Assembly (NCBI GenBank): GCA_030040475.1
Contig: JASHTQ010000010.1
Coordinates: forward strand, 1-6,331
DNA length: 6,331 nucleotides
From: Streptosporangiaceae bacterium
Lineage (GTDB): Bacteria > Actinomycetota > Actinomycetes > Streptosporangiales > Streptosporangiaceae
Direction of reading: 5' to 3'
Shown here: positions 5,198 to 6,331 of the stretch, in pieces
Layout of the letters: each line of letters begins with the position of its first letter
Position numbering within the stretch: position 1 is the first letter of the stretch
Notes under the pieces: generated by a model
Seen by the model: only the letters and a program-made list of their open reading frames with translations
Databases searched by the model: none
What the model was told of the DNA's origin: nothing
Made by a program: the position numbers and the translations under genes

Positions 5198-5791
5198 TCA
5201 TCCCCCGGCGAGCAGTGCCTGGGCGCTGGCGTAGGTCGCCATCACCAGGGCCTCGTGGGCGGGCAGGTGCAGGCCGCCGAACTTCTCCAGCGCCAGCAGG
5301 GTGTCCGACACACCGAAGAGCGCGCCGCCCGCGGCCGTCCGCGGCGCGCCGGAATCCAGCGCCGCCAGGGTCATCGCGAGCAGCGCGGCGCTGTAGGCGA
5401 TGACGGGAAGGCGGTCCTTGCCCGTGCGGTTCCACAGATAGGCGTTCAGCGCGCCGAACGCCGCCAGGTACGGTGCGGCCAGGACCGGCCGGGCGCGCAG
5501 GCGCCCGCCGCCGGGGCGTCGGCGCAGGGCGATGATCCAGGCCACGTGGCCGGCCAGAAAGCACGCCAGCCCTGCGGTGAAGGCGGTCTCGCCGCTGCCG
5601 AGCAGGGCCACATCGCCCGCGCCGCCCAGCGCGAGCGCCCGTTGCGCCGGGCGGTCGCGGCCGATCATCAGCACCGGCATCAGCAGCGGCTTGGTCAGCC
5701 AGCGGCGCCGATCGTGTCCTGTCGCCGCCAGCAGCGCGTCGGCTGCCGCAAGCGCCACGTAAGCAACGGTCGTACGACGGGCCACACCCAC
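5198..5791 (-). CDS. YhhN-family integral membrane protein (lysoplasmalogenase-like)
   Basis: This 197-residue hydrophobic protein has the set of short motifs that marks the YhhN/TMEM86 family: TKPLLMPVL (33-41), GDVALL (59-64), FLAGHVAW (78-85), AYSAALLAM (132-140), GALFGVSDTLLALEKF (156-171) and TYASAQALL (186-194). The conserved Asp residues at 60 and 163 lie in the membrane core. About eight membrane helices are expected from the family. Characterised members hydrolyse the vinyl-ether bond of lysoplasmalogens; whether a bacterium of this kind makes such lipids is not something the window shows, so the substrate here is open. The start given is GTG at 5791-5789. A second GTG two codons on (5785-5783) has a better-spaced GGGCAGG ahead of it and is an equally good choice. 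The stop is 13 nt before the small acidic gene, implying co-transcription with it and the exporter. Confidence 0.87.
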   Translation of the reverse strand: MGVARRTTVAYVALAAADALLAATGHDRRRWLTKPLLMPVLMIGRDRPAQRALALGGAGDVALLGSGETAFTAGLACFLAGHVAWIIALRRRPGGGRLRARPVLAAPYLAAFGALNAYLWNRTGKDRLPVIAYSAALLAMTLAALDSGAPRTAAGGALFGVSDTLLALEKFGGLHLPAHEALVMATYASAQALLAGG

Positions 5792-5863
5792 CTGCCCGAC
5801 TGTGGCGCAAGCCCATGCTTCCCGTCAACGGGAAACCCGGCTGGCGGACCCGTCCGGCGAGGC
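5792..5863 (-). promoter_or_regulatory. Gap between DUF72 and the YhhN-family gene, with a 16-bp palindrome
   Basis: This 72-bp gap holds a perfect inverted repeat, TTCCCGT-CA-ACGGGAA (5819-5834), about 30 bp upstream of the YhhN-family start. No T-run follows on either strand. On the minus strand it includes TTGACG, which resembles a -35 hexamer, but there is no good -10 at 16-18 nt. It may be an operator or a weak hairpin marking the boundary between two transcription units. A ribosome-binding sequence (GGGCAGG) lies at 5797-5791 on the minus strand, across the start of the YhhN-family gene. Confidence 0.4.
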
Positions 5864-6331
5864 TCAGAACAGGGTCGGCGGCCCGGCGGGGACCGGCTCA
5901 GGCAGCGGCTCGAGCCCGGGTACCCGTGCCCGCACGTCTTCGTGAAACCGGCGCGCCAGCTCGAGCGCGTCGGCGTTGTCGGGGGTATGGATAAAGACCG
6001 TCGGGCAGCGCCCCTCGCGCAGCCAGCCGGCCACGGCGTCGAGCCAAGGCCGCCATCCCGCGACCGTCCGCGCCGGGTCGTCCCGGCCGATGTAGCGGAC
6101 GACGGGATGCGATGTCAGAGCCCGTGACCTGCGGGGCAGCCGCGGCTTCTTCCGCCACGCCTCCCGTTCGGCGTCGCTGGCCGGAGGGTCGGCGAACAGG
6201 ACCGTGGTGTCGAAGCTCACCCATTCCGCGCCCACCTTGGCGAGAACCCTCTCGAGCTCTCGCTCCCAGCGCGGATCGGTGAGGAACGCGCGGTGCCGGA
6301 CCTCCACGCAATACCGGTGCCCGGGCGGGAG
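5864..6331 (-). CDS. DUF72 (YecE-like) protein, C-terminal part, N-terminus outside the window
   Basis: The frame is open to the window edge and gives 155 residues of the C-terminal part. It begins LPPGHRYCVEVRHRAFL, matching the DUF72 strand with the conserved E-x-R-H. It continues with a VSFDTTV strand, then SHPVVRYIGRDD, where many members have R-x-H-G. It then has WLDAVAGWLREGRCPTVFIH and finally TPDNADALELARRFHEDV, matching the family's closing D/N-x-A-x-x-N-A-x-x-L segment. The end PPTLF resembles the usual P-S-L-F tail. DUF72 proteins adopt a TIM-barrel-like fold and have no firmly assigned reaction. An internal GTG at 6307 is not the real start because the homology continues upstream of it. 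It lies 72 bp upstream of the YhhN-family gene on the same strand, so it may or may not share its promoter. Confidence 0.85.
   Translation of the reverse strand, partial: LPPGHRYCVEVRHRAFLTDPRWERELERVLAKVGAEWVSFDTTVLFADPPASDAEREAWRKKPRLPRRSRALTSHPVVRYIGRDDPARTVAGWRPWLDAVAGWLREGRCPTVFIHTPDNADALELARRFHEDVRARVPGLEPLPEPVPAGPPTLF

Noticed and set aside
3706..5403. Long plus-strand open frame (565 codons) running from the methyltransferase tail across the exporter
   Set aside because: Only its first ~35 codons show methyltransferase homology (motifs IX-X). The rest is antisense to clearly recognisable minus-strand genes and is low-complexity R/A/G/P/Q.
5117..6127. Plus-strand frame of 336 codons across the YhhN-family and DUF72 genes
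   Set aside because: It is antisense to two recognisable genes and has low-complexity composition.

Overview
The window looks like chromosomal DNA of a high-GC actinobacterium. By eye it is strongly GC-rich with G/C in almost every third codon position (not computed). It uses GTG and TTG starts, and it carries typical actinobacterial families: an IclR regulator, an FMO-like monooxygenase, a YhhN-family membrane protein, DUF72, and a tiny acidic protein with a W-G-x-x-P-E-P-D-D-x-E-R-L-R-R core. No species call is justified.

Left part (1-2804) is a catabolic-looking block. A short-chain dehydrogenase (SDR) leaves the window on the minus strand. Divergent from it is an IclR-type regulator (221-1015). 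Downstream come a 55-residue cupin-like fragment (1114-1281) and, two bases later, a flavin-containing monooxygenase (1284-2804). Two nearly identical 17-bp palindromes (GTCCCGCT-N-AGCGGGAC) sit at the two ends of the regulator gene, one just after its start codon and one across its stop codon. They are the best candidates for the operators through which it controls itself, the SDR and the monooxygenase unit. The substrate cannot be read from the sequence.

Middle (2805-3880) is decayed DNA. An AT-rich loop flanked by a long imperfect inverted repeat (2830-2882) separates the monooxygenase from the remains of a DNA cytosine-5 methyltransferase. The methyltransferase keeps its catalytic PCQ, ENV, QRR and RQIGNAVPP motifs but is broken in two places: its SAM-binding motif I lies in a different frame, and there is a frameshift with apparent loss of sequence before the C-terminal motifs. 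No cognate nuclease is visible.

Right part (3880-6331) is on the minus strand. In transcription order it holds DUF72 (partial), a YhhN-family membrane protein, a small acidic protein of about 45-47 residues (5041-5184), and a 12-TM MFS exporter with a TTG start. The last three genes are tightly packed. A hairpin covers the ribosome-binding site of the exporter and contains the stop codon of the small gene, so exporter translation is probably coupled to translation of the small acidic protein.

The points most worth following up are the paired IclR-type palindromes, the coupling hairpin ahead of the exporter, the metal-site-less mini-cupin coupled to the monooxygenase, and the AT-rich inverted repeat at the edge of the broken methyltransferase. 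I see no CRISPR array, tRNA, rRNA or intact insertion sequence.
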